Positions 1-14,300 of a stretch of DNA of 64,000 bases are shown piece by piece. Position 1 is the first letter of the stretch; the number at the start of each line of letters is the position of its first letter. Source of the DNA: Gordionus sp. m RMFG-2023 (taxonomy: Eukaryota > Nematomorpha > Gordioida > Chordodea > Parachordodidae). A model generated the notes under the pieces. It had not been told where the DNA came from, made no database searches, and saw nothing but the letters and a program-made list of their open reading frames with translations. The stretch spans positions 55,260,569-55,324,568 of the forward strand of contig NC_088776.1 in NCBI RefSeq assembly GCF_954871325.1. Direction: 5' to 3'. The position numbers and the translations under genes were made by a program.

Positions 1-13
1 TTTTTATTTTTTC

Positions 14-887
14 TAGAGTATTTGGAGAAAATGAAGAAGATAGTGAGGATATAGAATTAATAAATTTGGATGACATATTATCTGTTGATGACTCAAATAA
101 TCCTTCTATCAGCCTACCAAAACATCAATGTTGTTATTGCCATAATCTGAACCTTATTGCAACCAAAGACGCCGAGGATCAGAAAATGATATTAATAAGA
201 ACAACATTTGCTAAATGTTTTGCCTTAATTAACAAACAAAATATGTGCCTCAAAATGGCTGATATTCTAAGGTAATAAATTTTTATGCAATTTTTTTATA
301 ATAATAGATATAGATATCTGCAAAATTTATTTAAAAAATTGCCATGATCTGGCAAATTTAGTAAAATATTTTTAACAAATCTGGTCTACTAAGCCTCTGA
401 TATCTAGTAAAATTTTAATGGGCCATAAAAGGCATTAAAAATTATTAAATTTAATCAATATTATATAGATGATTGGTGAGGCTTAATTGTAAAATTTGAA
501 AGGGCTAACTTTTGCAGATATTTGATTTATATGAATGAACACTTATTTAATAATAAATTAATTATCATTTATTAATATAGATTTCCTTCACTATATGATG
601 ACAGTAATATATTGGCATCAATAATTCACCCAAAGTTTAAGCTCAATTGGCCTTTTATTAATCTGCCACGAAATTTGTTGCTAAAAGAAAGGTTAATTGC
701 CCACTTAGAAAATATACAGAGTCATGCAGATGCAGATCCTTCAAATGAATGCATGGATGAAATCGATACCTTTTTGGGGAAAAATTCGTCACAAAATGCT
801 TTTTCCATTAATAATGTTTTTTATTCTAATGATGATTCTGTGAATATTTTTAATAATTATGTTAATTTTAAAAAAAACATTTATTGA
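14..887 (+). pseudogene. hAT-like (BED-type) transposase gene remnant
   Basis: Two coding blocks separated by a GT-AG interval. Block 1 (about 14-272) follows a T-rich tract ending in CTAG and carries the motif LPKHQCCYCHNLNLIATKDA, then RTTFAKCFALINKQN, ending at a gtaata donor. Block 2 (about 581-887) follows tatag, carries ASIIHPKFKLNWPFINLP and LLKERLIAHLENIQ, and ends at a TGA-TA region after an N-rich tail. These motifs are typical of the large animal family of hAT-derived transposase-like proteins with BED fingers (C-x2-H-x-LNLIAT, then HPxFKLxW). In full-length relatives roughly 150 residues lie between the two blocks; here they are absent, so the copy looks internally deleted, and the hAT C-terminal dimerisation block is also missing. 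It lies antisense to IPO4, in or beyond its left-most visible intron. A domesticated short gene cannot be excluded. Confidence 0.6.
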
Positions 888-2393
888 ATATAACACAGGA
901 GCGCTTGTTTAGTAAAGCTAAATAGGGAGGGTGTGGAGGTTGGGGGGGGGTGCAGGGGGACAAATCCCGTACTTAATGAAAAACGTGGTTGTTTAAATGA
1001 TGATAATTTAGAAAAAATTTTATTAAAGGCTAATTTTAATTATAAATAAATATATTCTAATTGTTATACTTATATTATATTATTCAATTACAATAAATTT
1101 ATACCATATTTAATTAATTTTTATATTAGTAAATTTTGCATCGATCAGAAATTTAAATAAGAAAAGGATCGTGATCCTTTTATTAAAAAAAAGGTCGACC
1201 CTGGATTTCGATCCTATTTTTTTCAAAAGATGTGATTCGATCTTTTTAAAGGATCGATTAAAGCCTGAAGATTTCACTAGAAGTCGAACTTGCCAGGGCC
1301 ATAAAATTTTACTAGCTAATTTTCTCAAAAAGTAAATGAATTTTCCTGCTTCCAAAACTTAAAAATATTATAATTGTTTTATGAGCCATGAATCTTTTAA
1401 GCCCATCCTTATAAGTTTGATCGGTTGATGCTTCATCAGAATCATCTAGAAATTCTCTAAATGTTTCATTTAGAATATAATGTTTTTTATGTGTTTAGGA
1501 TGAATTAGAAAATTTATAAATGATAGTTGGCATTGACTTATACATATCATTCTAATTTATCAGACCAGGAGAAATAAAGGAGTCATCTATTTAAAGGTAA
1601 ACCTAATAAAGATAGACTCCTATTTAGTAGGGCTATCTGGATGGGAGATTTGAAAAAAAACAAAAATTGTTCCTTTGAGTCAGTTGTATATGGGTACGCA
1701 TACATTAGGAATAATTAAAAGGTATGTGAATAAGATACTACAATCATTATACTAAGTAAATTCATTATGATCATTACGCGGTAAATCATTCGAAAAAATT
1801 ATACTAAGGTCAGACCCTTTAATATATACTCAAACAATTGAGAGGTAAAAGCTTAAGAAATATTATCCCAAGAATAGATAGAGAAAAGACAAAATATTTA
1901 AATTCTATTTTTAAAAAATTGTTAATGTAAAGGGAAAATTATTGTTATTTATACATATGTGTGATTTTTAAAGGGATCAGAACTATCCGGGATCATCACG
2001 GGTTTTAAAGGGATAACTAAAAAATTAGGGTTTCCAAACAAGCAATGTTATTTATCGAAGGAGAAAACAATAAGTTATGATGAATACTCATTAAATATTG
2101 AGATTTATAGAGGAAACTATAATCTTAATTAGTATCTCGAATTTCAATGTTGTGATCCTAATAATTTTTTTAAAAAAAAACAATACATTTCAATTGTAAA
2201 TACGAAAATATGCAAGGGGGGGGGGGATAGGGAAATTAAAAAATTGCGTAATTTTTGTGTAAGGAACAGAATCATTATTATCATGATGAGAAAGGGGTTT
2301 GATGATTGGAGGAATCTACTTCATTTTTAATTTTTTTTCACACTTTGTATTAATAATCATAAAAATAGAATCATAAATAAATAATGAATAAAC
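888..2393. other. Gene-free AT-rich stretch with repeat relics
   Basis: No host exon was recognised here, although the IPO4 exon that follows residue block QIQSI should lie here or further left. It holds a G-run (about 942-949), a patch rich in gatcc-type words (1135-1270) that looks like a decayed palindromic MITE, a short minus-strand open patch near 1400-1480, and a Ginger-like terminal relic at 1958-2036, annotated separately. Confidence 0.4.
1958..2036 (+). repeat. Relic of Ginger-like terminal inverted repeat
   Basis: The words aaagggatcagaactatccg, ggatcatcacgggttttaaa and gggataactaaaaaattagg closely match the two ends of the large element at 30154-38179, so this is a solitary terminal piece of the same repeat family. 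No partner end was found nearby. Confidence 0.7.
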
Positions 2394-5300
2394 CTATGGA
2401 TTGTATCTGCAATTTTTCGTAATCGCTCGATTGAGTGACCAAATATTGCTCCAATATCGCTAGGATTTCTGGGAAGTAAGGTTGAATCAATTCCTCGGCC
2501 GCACTCGCTAAAGTGAAAGAGTGATTTAATAATTATATAATCTCCATTTATATTCCTTAAATTTATTTTCGTATTTTTTCATTTCTATTTTCTAATATCC
2601 ATCCGTTTTTCATCCAAAATCTTCAAAAAGCAACCAATCGACAAAATTCTCGGTAAAAGATGGGGGGGGGGGGGATTTCCAAAATCTTTCGTAAATTAAT
2701 TTTTTTTATTAGATTTTTCAACTAATATTCCTATTATTGGCTTTAAATGACTTAAAGGGTAAAAAAAATGAAACAACTTTTAAATGTTTCTAAACTCTTT
2801 CTATTAGGGTGTCTTGTTTTGTTTTACGGTTTTGAAGAAAAAAGATTCTCTCTAGAAGTTTACTTAGCTTTGTTTCTTTAGTTTTTAGTTTATTTTATTT
2901 ACTTTGCCGGTTGGTCAACATTGTTAAATAACTATAGTTTTTATTTTGCCATAGAAACAAATTAATTTTTTAAAAAAAAGTTATTAAATGTTAAGTAGAG
3001 TAAGAAAATAGAGGTAAAAAATTTAACGCCAGCCCATATTAAAAAAAAAAAATCATACACTCAAATTCGCGGCGAAGTATATAAAAATACAGCATATATT
3101 TGTATATGCGGTAACTATGAATGCAGGGTAACCTCTCATTCACACTTAGAGCGAATGGTGGCGGAGAACATAAAAATTAGCTTATTTTGTATAATTAGGG
3201 CTTATTATGAATGAGGGAGGCCCATAATTTAAAGGAGAAAATATATATTTGTTTTAAAAACCTGTAGCAGATAAGCAAGAGATAGCAAACTCCTTCAATT
3301 TGATAGGCAAACCAGGATTTTTCAATATTTCGATCATGTTTCTCAGTATGACAGGTAAGTAGGGTTCCAGTATTTCCTTATCTTTTTTTTAAAAAAAATT
3401 TATAATTAATCATTAAATAATATGATATAAAAAATATACTAAGAAAAAATGTTTTCTATTTAGCAGTGGGATAATTTTAAAAAAATGATAAAAATGTCAC
3501 GTGTTAATTTAAATGTTAAATCAATTAATATGACTAAACAAAAAAATAACTGGCTCAATTGAAATCTTCCTTTATATATAAAATCCCACATTACTAAATG
3601 TAATTTGTCAAACTCTTAAACCAGCGATGTTTAAAGAAAAAATGAAAAAAAGAGCAAAAAAAATAGGCTTAAATATAATTTTAACCGAAATTATGAAAAC
3701 ACTCGAATAAATTAATAACTAATTTCCTTATAAAAAAATAATTGTGATAATTAAACATTTCTAACAAAATACATGCAGATTAAGATCATTGATATATTCA
3801 AAATTGTGCAATAAAATATTGGTATAATATTTTCCATATGGATATTTATTTTTTAATAAAAAAATTTATTTTCTCCTATATTAAAAAAGATAGTTAAAAT
3901 GGTATATTAATTTAGGAAGGATTATTTCTTTAAAAAAAATTGCCATTTACCCATATTCTCTATGTAGGTTTCGAAGGCAGTGAAGGCTTTGATTAAGCAA
4001 TTCTCGTGATCTCCATCGGCATGCAAATCTTCCCCATTAGCTAAGACATCGGCTACTGGAGAATTGACTTGATTAGAACTCAACTGGCCTATCCTTTCGT
4101 AAAGTAAAGGCATAATCTGGCTATGATATTCCATTATCTCGGGCTTAAAAAAAATTTTTTTTTGAAATGTATATATATATATATATATAATAGAACAAAA
4201 ACAAAGGATGATGAAGTTGAAATTTAAAATCTCTTTCGTTTGTTGTTTTTCAATGCTAATTTTTTTGAAATATTCAAAAAACAATAGCTTTGTTTTATTT
4301 ACAATATTCAATAAGGTAATATAGTGTTTTTTTAAAATGTAATCATCCCAATTCCAGAAGGTGGGAAATAATGGATATTATAAACATAACTCATTAGGAT
4401 TGATTTGTGTTTAGTATCAAAAGGGTTAGTATAAAGTGGGTTAGCGGAAATGTTTTTATAAAAAGTTTTTTTTTCTTCCGAAGATAACCTGTAAAGAATC
4501 AGACATGTGTGATAATGCGTGAAAAGCTGACTTTTGAACAACGGGTTTATCGGACTTGACACCATTTATAACGCATTTAACGGTCGGCTCTAGGCATCTG
4601 ACAAAAAGAAAATAGATATAATATATATGTAACATTTTAGTTGCTTTGTTGGTTTTTTTTTAAATAAAACGATTTATATATTTTAAATAATAATTAACCC
4701 ATTCTTTCCTTGTATAACCAATTTTAAACTTAATGGACGTTTTAAACACTAGGAATTACTATTTAATTAGGGTTAACATTGACGCCCAACTTTTTATAAA
4801 ATTTTAATTTTATACTATTCAGATAGGAAATTTTTAGTTTAAGTTTTATTTAACAATGTTCCGTTTGGCATTTATGGGCGCCTAAAAATATTATTATGAA
4901 TAAAAATTCTAGCATTATAATAAATAATTTTGGCGAAATGGTATATAAAAATGCCGAAATAATTTAAAATATAATAAAATACAAGTAAAAAGCATATGTT
5001 TGAGAATTAATCTTAATATTTTGCAGTGTCAAATTAAATCATTAAGCGTTCTCAATGGTTATAAAATAACCATGCAAGTTGATGATGTCAAATAGGCTCA
5101 CATGATGTTTATGGGTTCTAAGGTTATTTTATTTTTGAAAAAAATGGTAGAAAAGAGTAACTATACTTTTGCTTTATGTAACCTGGGCATCCATCCAAAA
5201 CACTAGCGAGTGCCAAAAAAGCTCCCCTCTGTTTGTATGGCTGATCCGTCCGATTTAGCATTCCTTCCATATGATTCAACTTTTGAGGGAGAGGAGATAT

Positions 5301-8300
5301 GGGGAGGGGGAGAGGGGTTGTAAAGATTTTATTTATTAATAAAGTTTTTATCCATCTTTTATTTTTTTTTGTTCAGAGACCTGCTGGCCCGAGCCTTATT
5401 TTAATTTTTTTTAATATACCCGGACTTGCCATAAAATTTTTTTTTAAAAAAAATAACAGGTTTTGGCCGAATATCTCAAGCCATTTAAAACATATTTTAA
5501 AAAAATCCGTGCCGGGCCTTATAAAACTCAGGTTGGACTAATTTTTATTCAAAATCTAGGGCCGGGCCATGCGAATGTTACCTCTGTAGGTCTCCGATTT
5601 TCTTACATTATTTCTCCCAAAATTTCTAATGTTTGAACATTCGTATTTTGCACTCGTTGTTTATTTATATTCAACCGTTTATAAATTTTTTTAAATGATT
5701 GATAAAAACAAAATTTATATTTTTATTTGTAACTACTTACCAAGTTGGGCATAAATTTCCCTGGCGAAATATTGATGGACATTTCTTCTAAAAGCTAAAT
5801 TGTGAAAAGGGTAAAATAAAAACTTTAAAAATATATAAAATCGAGGTGTGGTAATTCAGGCGCATAGCCACCTCCACCTGTAGTAAATATTTTTGAAAAA
5901 AAATATAAAAAGTTTTCATGAATTGTGAATTGCAAAGTATTCTATTTAAAATAAGTTTTTTAGAAAAAAGAGTTAAAATATTTAAATATTGCTTCCCCGT
6001 GAATTAATATTTTATCCCAAAAAAATTTAGTGAATTTTCTTATATTTTTTTTTAAAACCTTATACATTGATAAATACAAGATACTTTTATCAATCAAAAA
6101 AATTCCATTTAATTTATCTCTACTAATAACTTTAATTAGGCAACATTTTTAGATTATATGAAATGTTCAGACAGAATTTAATGAATAGTGTTAATAAAAT
6201 GGGTAAAAAAAGAAAAGATTAAATCATTTTTATTACATCAGTAACAGAGCCGAGCAAGGAACTTTGGTAACTGTCTTCCTCGTAGAACGATTCGTCATCC
6301 GGGTCTTCTGGATTTTGGTGACAAAACAAGGGCATAATAATGTCCACTATTTTGTCTGTCATTTTAGATTTTATTATTATCTAGAGGAAGAAGATATAAA
6401 AAATAATATTTCGTGTTTTATTGTATATCTTTATTTCATTCCTTTATTATCTTTTTTTAGCAATAGGAAGCATTCATCATAAATCGATTCTAAAATTTAA
6501 CCATGTAAACATCTTCCTGTCAGGATAATTTATAATCATTCTTGATATCTTAAATCTATTACCTAATCTTAATGAATTTCAAAAAAAAAATATATATCCA
6601 TTTCCTAATTCATATTTCCATAGATAGTACTAAATAAAAAATTATAGGAAATAAACAAATAATCATTTCTAAATTATTTAGAGCAAGTATCAATCAGTTT
6701 TAAAAAAAAATTTGAATTTATAAATTATGAGCGTCAGAAAGCAAAAGGCTCTTATCCTTTTCCTAAGCACTCTCATCATTTTAGATATTTCTTAAGACCC
6801 ATTCATCTAGGTCCATATATTAAGGACAGATAATGAAGATCTATCAGGGATCCAAACCGAAACGAATAACGGTTCGGGTTCAGGTTCGGATAAAAATAAC
6901 GGTTCAAGGTTCAGGTTCATAAAAAATTAAAATATCGGTTCGGTTCGAACTTCTAAAAACCGGGTTGAACACTTGTATTCAAAAATACATTCGAATTATG
7001 TAAAGGGAAAATATTTTTTTATTTTATCATTAATATAAAACCTTCATTTTTATCAATTGCACATAATAAAATAATTTAATTTATAAATATCAATATCAAT
7101 ATATTTTATTTTTTTTTTACTTAAATTTTTTTTATTAAGCTGCACAATTAATATATTTTAAATTGGTCTCACTAAAATTACATCTATAAGGAGATAGTAT
7201 AAATTTAATTGTTGAAAAACATTTTCCACACTAACTTGGGTAGCCGGCACTGCCAATATGATATCATATCAGATTTGATTTGTCATTTATAATAATATTT
7301 TGGACTTATTTTTTCTCTAAGCATTATAATTTATAAGCTTAAATGACAATATACTAAAGTTTATAAAAATTATGACAGACACTTATCAATCAAATATGAT
7401 TGATGATAATCTTTAAAATAATTCGAATATAATTGAAATTTTTTCAATATGCTAATAATAACTTACATATTATTTTATAAGAATAGAATCATGAGGCTCG
7501 AACCGGTTCAGAGGCATTTTAGCGGTTCGGTTCAGGTTCAGCTAGAAATTTTTTTAGCGGTTTAGGTTCAGTTCAGGTTTGATAAAAACCGGTTTTTAGC
7601 GGTTTAACGGTTCAGTTCTGGTTCGGTTTGGATCCCTGAGATCTAGCGTCGTATAGCAATGGAGGGTCAAAATGGCGCCATTTAATTAAAACACATTATA
7701 TATTAAGGTAAAAGTTAAAGGTGAAGAAATATAATGACTATACGATTAAAAAAATAATTATGGGTAAATCATCACACTAAAACGTTTGTTTCGAGATTTT
7801 TATTTTATTTTAAACCTTTTTCTTGTTACATAGCATAGTCCTGACGAAATAAACGGCCTTTATTCGGACACTGTCCGGTATTTCGATATTTGACGCCATC
7901 TATAACATACATATCTATACGGTATTTATGAATACTACAAAAATTTCAAATTGATTTATCATTAAATTTAAATTTTTTTATAGCTATTTGAATCATTTTT
8001 TAATGTAGCTATTTTGCATTTCAACCAGAGTTGTATCCTTGAAAATAAAAATCATCAATGGTTCTTGTTATATACAAATTTTTTTCAGAGGTAGTTCATT
8101 AAAATCGGTTCCGTGGTAACTGATTTAAATGTTATATTAGTTAAAAAAAGGGGTACATACAAAATTAACTAACTATAAAGATAGGTTAGATTGAATAATT
8201 TATTAATGAATGTTTTCGAGAATTCAAAATTTCTTTCTATTAGAGTTCACTGGAGTAGTCAGGAATAACTTAAATAAAACTATCAACCGGAGAAATGTAC

Positions 8301-11300
8301 CAATAAGGATACCTCTTATTGCTCAATATCGGTATTGGTCGATATTTTCAATTTTAAGCGATACAAAATACCCGAAAGTGATAATTTATTTTCATAATAT
8401 TTTTTTTTAGCCCGCTCCTATTAAAACATTAAAACCATATATAAAATAACCTCAGCTTGGAAAATTAACTTATTGTCAGTTACGCTTATTACAATAAAAA
8501 AAGCGTATAAAAAAGATTCGAAAAGTGGTCATTTTTATAATTAAAAAAAAGAAGAGAATAACGGCAGATAAAATAGTATAAAAATTAACTTTCAAAAAAA
8601 TTTCGACATATTTTTGTAAAACGTGGGCATTGTCGATGCTATCGCATTCTATTATATCGGTGAAATATTCCATCAGCTCTGAAGCCTTTTCCTGTTTGTT
8701 GATATATATTTTTTTAAAAATATAAGAATGAACTTTCTTCTATTTCATTTTAACTTCGATTCCTAACATTTTAATAATCCTTTTCATTAATTTATTTCTA
8801 TTTCACTTTACTTTATTGATTTCATTCTTCCTTTTTTTTACATACTTTATTTTTTATTTTTTTTATAGCTCCTTTCATTCTCATTTATCCTTAAAAAAAA
8901 TAAATAGATAAAGCTCGTCTATTTATTAACTTCATCCTGGTTAACTAGAGAAGCGATGAGATTCAATATTGATTGTCCCCAGGTGTCGATCAATTTACTT
9001 TCGCTAACACTCAAAGAGGGCAGCAGATTTATTAAGCATCTAAAATAAATATGATTAAGAAAGCTTAATTTAATAAGTCACGTTGGAGACAAAAATTGTT
9101 AATGCAAAATGTTTTTATGCAGTAAATTATAATTGTAAACTATATATAAATTATTTGAAAAAGCAAGGTATTACTTGGCGACGTAAAAAGCTGGTAGGGG
9201 ATGAGAAACATCTTGCAAAATGGCTGTAAATAACGGGGTGAACTGACTCAAGTGTCTGGCCACGAAATGTATGGTATTACCAGGGGTTAGGACTTCATTC
9301 AAAATAAAAGAGCCTCTCTATGATAAAAAAAATTAATTCGATTTTATGAAATAAAATAATTTATGACAAAAAAAAGGGGAAAATGAAAGAAAAAAGAAAT
9401 GAATGAGCTAATTAAAAAATAAAAGAAAATAAAGGTGAAAAAAAAATAAAAGAATGAATGAACGTAATTTATAAAGAAACAAAAAAAACCTCTCTTCTCT
9501 CGACACTAGGATCATTCATCAGAATTATTAAGGAGTTAAAGAATTCGCTCCAGGGTCCGGCCTCCAGCTTATGCTTAACGATGGCAGCCATAGCGGAACA
9601 AACCATAGTTAATACCGATTTCCTACATCACAATGAAAAAAATAATAATGATTTTTTTAGTTATTTTATTGGATTTCTTTTCCATTTTTTTTCTCTTTTA
9701 TATAATATTCCTGATATTACAAAATCCAATTTTAATTATAGAAATCATGCATAATGTAATATTTAATGTAATTGCATAATAAAATTACTCATTTTCTTCC
9801 CTGAGAGATGTGTACAAAATTTCTTGGATGCTATAAAATAAAGACAAAATAATCAAATTTTATATTTATTTCCTTTTCTCAAATTATTTTTTATACTAAG
9901 ATATTCCCTTATAATATCATTCAATTTTTTTTTAAGTATAGTATTTAAAACAAATGTTTTTTTCGTTTGATTTTATTTAAATAACCCCTATAATTTTTTT
10001 CTTTCTTTATATTCATTTCATATTGTGAATATTACTTGAGAAATAATTTGTGGTCCATTATTTCAAAATTTTATTAAAAAAATTGATGGCCTACCACAAA
10101 TGGTGGCGCATTTAGAAATAGTGAAGTCAAAGAAACATTTCTCGAAATCTTTCCCATTTGCTTTTTTTTTAATAAAAAGTGAAAAGAATGATAAGTATAG
10201 GATGGAAAATCCTATGAGGTTGGGAAATAGGGATTTTAGGATTTCTATCTTATGTGTCCCTCATTTTAACCTAAAAACGGGCTTACATAACTAAAATATT
10301 CAATATATTATGCAGACCCTCCCCCCCCCATCACTAAAAATAAAACATTATATAAGTCACTGATCACACAAATGAAACTATTTATTTTTTAAATCAATTT
10401 CCAATTTGAATATTATAAATATACAAGTATAAACTGCAATTAATTAAAACGATTCAGTTTATAATGTTTTGCTTTTTCAGGTCTTCCAAGAGGATTACTA
10501 AGTACAACTCAGACGATAAAAAGAGTTTCTTTATTTTAAGTCAAACCAAAATAAAAAAAAAACATCATATTATTTTAACTTTAAAGCAACAACTAAATAA
10601 AGCATGCTGCCATTATTTTTAAAAAGAGAAACTTAATTATTAATTTAAACTGTATCGGGTATGTGAATCAGAACCCCGAAACTTTATTTTTAAATTTAGG
10701 GTTCAAGAATTTTTTTTCTATATTTTTTTTTAAAAATTTCAATCATTTTTTTTAAAAAATATATATGTTAGCGTCAATGTGTTTTTTTCCTGCAAATGTA
10801 TTAATTTTTTTGGGCGCGTTTTTAATAATTTAAAAATCCGATTTTAGCGGGAAATGTATGCCACCATGTATGGAATACTTACCCTATGAATTTCAGACAA
10901 TTTTTCCCATGAATTTTATGACTGGGGAATCATTTTTTATTTTAGTGTATCCATTTTATTAAATTTTTTTTTGAACACCGTATCCTAAACCTTGCTAAAA
11001 ACTGAGATTTTTTACTGTACCCAAACCATATTTTAGAAAGAGGGTTCACAACCCTGATTGTTTACTGACGTGTTTTTTTTTATATAGCTTTCAAAATTAA
11101 ATTTATCTATTTAAGAATAATACTTGAATTTGAGTGCACTGTGAGGTAGTGTTGTTAAAAACGGCTAACTCATAGCCAGAAAAAATATTGTCTAAGCCTC
11201 GAGATTTCGTTAATAGATTATTCAAACTTTTGTGCCACCTATGAGCAAAATCTTAAGGCTTGTAATAATATTTTTCCTAATAAAATATTGAATTAGCCGT

Positions 11301-14300
11301 TTTAAAAATCGGCTCAGAATGAGCCATATAAAAACACTACACTGTGAGGTAAATGGCTAATAATATTTACTATAATAAAAAAAAAAATTTTAACAAAAAA
11401 CCTACAAAAGATAAAAAATAATGCATAGAAATTTACTGTTGAGATTGTTCTTGTTTTAGTTCTTTCCATTGATATTTTTTGGCAATTTTATTTCTCAATA
11501 AAATAGCTGAATATTGTCTGACCTTATATGTAATTAGTAAAAGAGAAGAAAAAATAAAAAAACTGTCCAATATATAATTAAATCTATATAATATAAGATG
11601 AGGTTCATCAAAATAGATTTGATTCATTATAAATTTATGTTAAAAGATATATTTGTATTTATACCATAACATTTTGTGACGAGTTTATCAGTGTGCATAA
11701 TTTTTCAATGCAGTCAGGAGTTTTAAGGGCCTCTTTCAATTTGATAGTGCTCTAAATAATATATCATTTTTTTTAATTATAAAGTTGTTAATATTTTATA
11801 AAAATTTTAAATAAATATTCTTTATTATAAGGACGAGTTAAGTAAAATTGATATTTTTAAAACATATATTGCATAAAATAATTTAGAATGTACATACTGA
11901 ATTCTATAATTTTATAGGTGGTAACCATGACTAGTGCTGTTAAAAAGCCCAATTTTTTAAAAAAAGATTAACCCAATATTTTAGATCAAAAAACCATTTC
12001 ACAAACATGGAGATTTTAGCAAATAGATGCCAGAAAGGTCTGGACATCTATTAGCAATTGTCATACGTCATAATAAGCGTAAATATGAAACAGCAGAGCT
12101 ACGCTTGGACTTACTCGTCCCATCTAATTGGGTTAAGAAATTTGGGGGTAGCCTATGAGATTAGCCCATCCACAATTTTTGGGCAGGCTGCAGTTACCTG
12201 TGCGCGCAAGAGGCGAAACCACTTGCTTAAACGCCTCGGGAGATTAGAAGAGAGAGAAAAGCCCGTACCCGATTAAGTAAAATGTATATTATAGGGAGGG
12301 GTATTGGTAAATTTTTAGTTTATGGTCTATATTGAATTTGTTTATTTAATATAAATATGATATTTTTTTTTATTTTTTTTTAATAAACCTGCCTTACTAC
12401 TTAAGAATATTAGATTAGAGGGTTGATAGTATGAGTTAAGTATATTTTGAATAATTACATCAAGGTTAGGTACATGAAGAGTTTTATAAATAAATAAATA
12501 AATAAATGTATGTTTAGCATGGCGGGAGGAAGGTGGTGCTTATGCTAAAGGGGGGGCTGAGAGATTTGGAGGGTGTAGGTAGCTGGATTTGATTTTTAGA
12601 AGCTTTTTTATTGAGCTTTTATTATTGTTTAGACGTATGAATTGTTCCATCGTCAGATTTAGGCTTATGACTTCTTTTATCGTTCTGTACAGACAATATG
12701 ACTTATATTTACCGTATGTTTTGTCTGAAGTTTCTGATGGTATGACCAAAGAGTTGGATGTGTCTTTTTTTGAGAGTAGTCTCGATCGGGACGTTTTTTG
12801 AGATTCGCCATAGGCTGGCATTTGAAATTAATCTTGGATAGAAAATACCGTTGAACTGGCGCAGACAGCTGTTTACGAAAACCTGTATTTTCTTTGTCTG
12901 GGATTTATTTATTTCCCAAGTGTCACTTCCGTAGAGGAGGACTGGAATGACTGTAGCCTTAAATATTCGGAGTCTCGTTTTGACTGAGATCTCTCTGGCT
13001 GTCCATAGTTTGTAATATTTCATAAAGGTTATTTTTGCATTTTTTAGTCGGGCTTAGATTTCGCCACTGATGTTTCCTTTATTATCAATAAGCACGCCAA
13101 GATATTTGAAATTATTGACTATTTTGATTTCATTTCCCTCAAATGTTAAGTTATCTATTGACGCCTCTGGGGATGGCATGATAAAAGTTTTATTGAAGTT
13201 GATGGTTAGGCCGACTTTGTTGCTGTGGAAGCGGAGACTTGTTAGTAAGTCTATTGTCTCATCTCTTGACTTGGTAATTAAAACCAAGTCATTTGCGTAC
13301 AAGATGATTCTTAGATGATTGATATTGTTATTGTTAGATAAAAGATCGACTAAGTTCATGGTGCTCGTGGTTTCTTTTATGATTTTGTGTATGATTATGT
13401 TGAAAAGAATGGGTAATAGAACACACCCTTGTTTCACGCCTCTTCTGATCCTGAAGTAAGGAGAGAAAGTACGGCCTAGCTGTAACCTAGCCCAAGAATT
13501 GCTGTAATGATATTTCAAAATTTTGATTATGTTTTGATCGATATTACATTCTACTAGAGCCTCCCAAAGGGCATCGTGTTTAACGGTGTCAAAGGCTTTG
13601 CTATAGTCAATGAAAGTAAATATGAAGGGAAGTTTGTATCTGAAGCATTTTTGGAGGTGGATTTTGAGAGCTAGGATGGGTTCATTAATGTTCTTATTTG
13701 GCCTGTAGGCGCAAATATTACTTGACAGGAGGTTTTTGGTAGAAGCGAGGATTCTGTTCTTCAGGAGTAACCATGATCACCTTTGAGACTGTGGCGGTGA
13801 GAGCGATGGCTCTGTAATCTGCGAACGATGAAGGATGGAGTTTCTTGGGGAAGTTGCAAATTGTGGATTTATTCCAATCATGTGGGGTTTTGTCTGAATG
13901 CCATATTTTTGTGAATATGGCTAATAGATATTTAGAAGTGCTTTCTGCAGCGGCTTTCATATGTTCATTTCTGATCCCATCAGAGCCTGGAGCCCTATTG
14001 TTTTTTAGCTTGCTTATGGCTCTGTTGATTTCTATGAGGGAGAAATCGGAGTGGGGTAATGGCAAGATTGTCTGTTGGAGGCTCGATATCTTGGAAGGGA
14101 TCCTGGATTTAAGGCTGACATATAGAAGTCTGTCCAGATGGCCATTTGCTCTTCAGGGTCTGTGTATTTGTTACCTCCTTGTAGAGTAAGTATAGGTAAT
14201 TTTTTGAAGCATGCTGGTTTGCAGAAGTGTTTGAGCTTTTTGTAAGCGTCGTGAGTTTTGTTATTTCTTATATCCATTTCTATTTCTTCTGCTCTCTTTG

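Noticed and set aside
1110-1355. 81-codon minus-strand frame.
   Set aside because: It runs through palindromic ggatcg-type repeats; the composition is low-complexity and it lacks family motifs.
5299-5541. 80-codon plus-strand frame.
   Set aside because: It covers the GGGCC MITE and its A/T runs; not a gene.
8210-8410. 66-codon plus-strand frame in an IPO4 intron.
   Set aside because: No conserved motif and antisense to the host gene; could not be assigned.
13070-13318. Plus-strand frame in the left palindrome arm (and its mirror at 16633-16881).
   Set aside because: Shadow of the LINE reverse transcriptase on the opposite strand.
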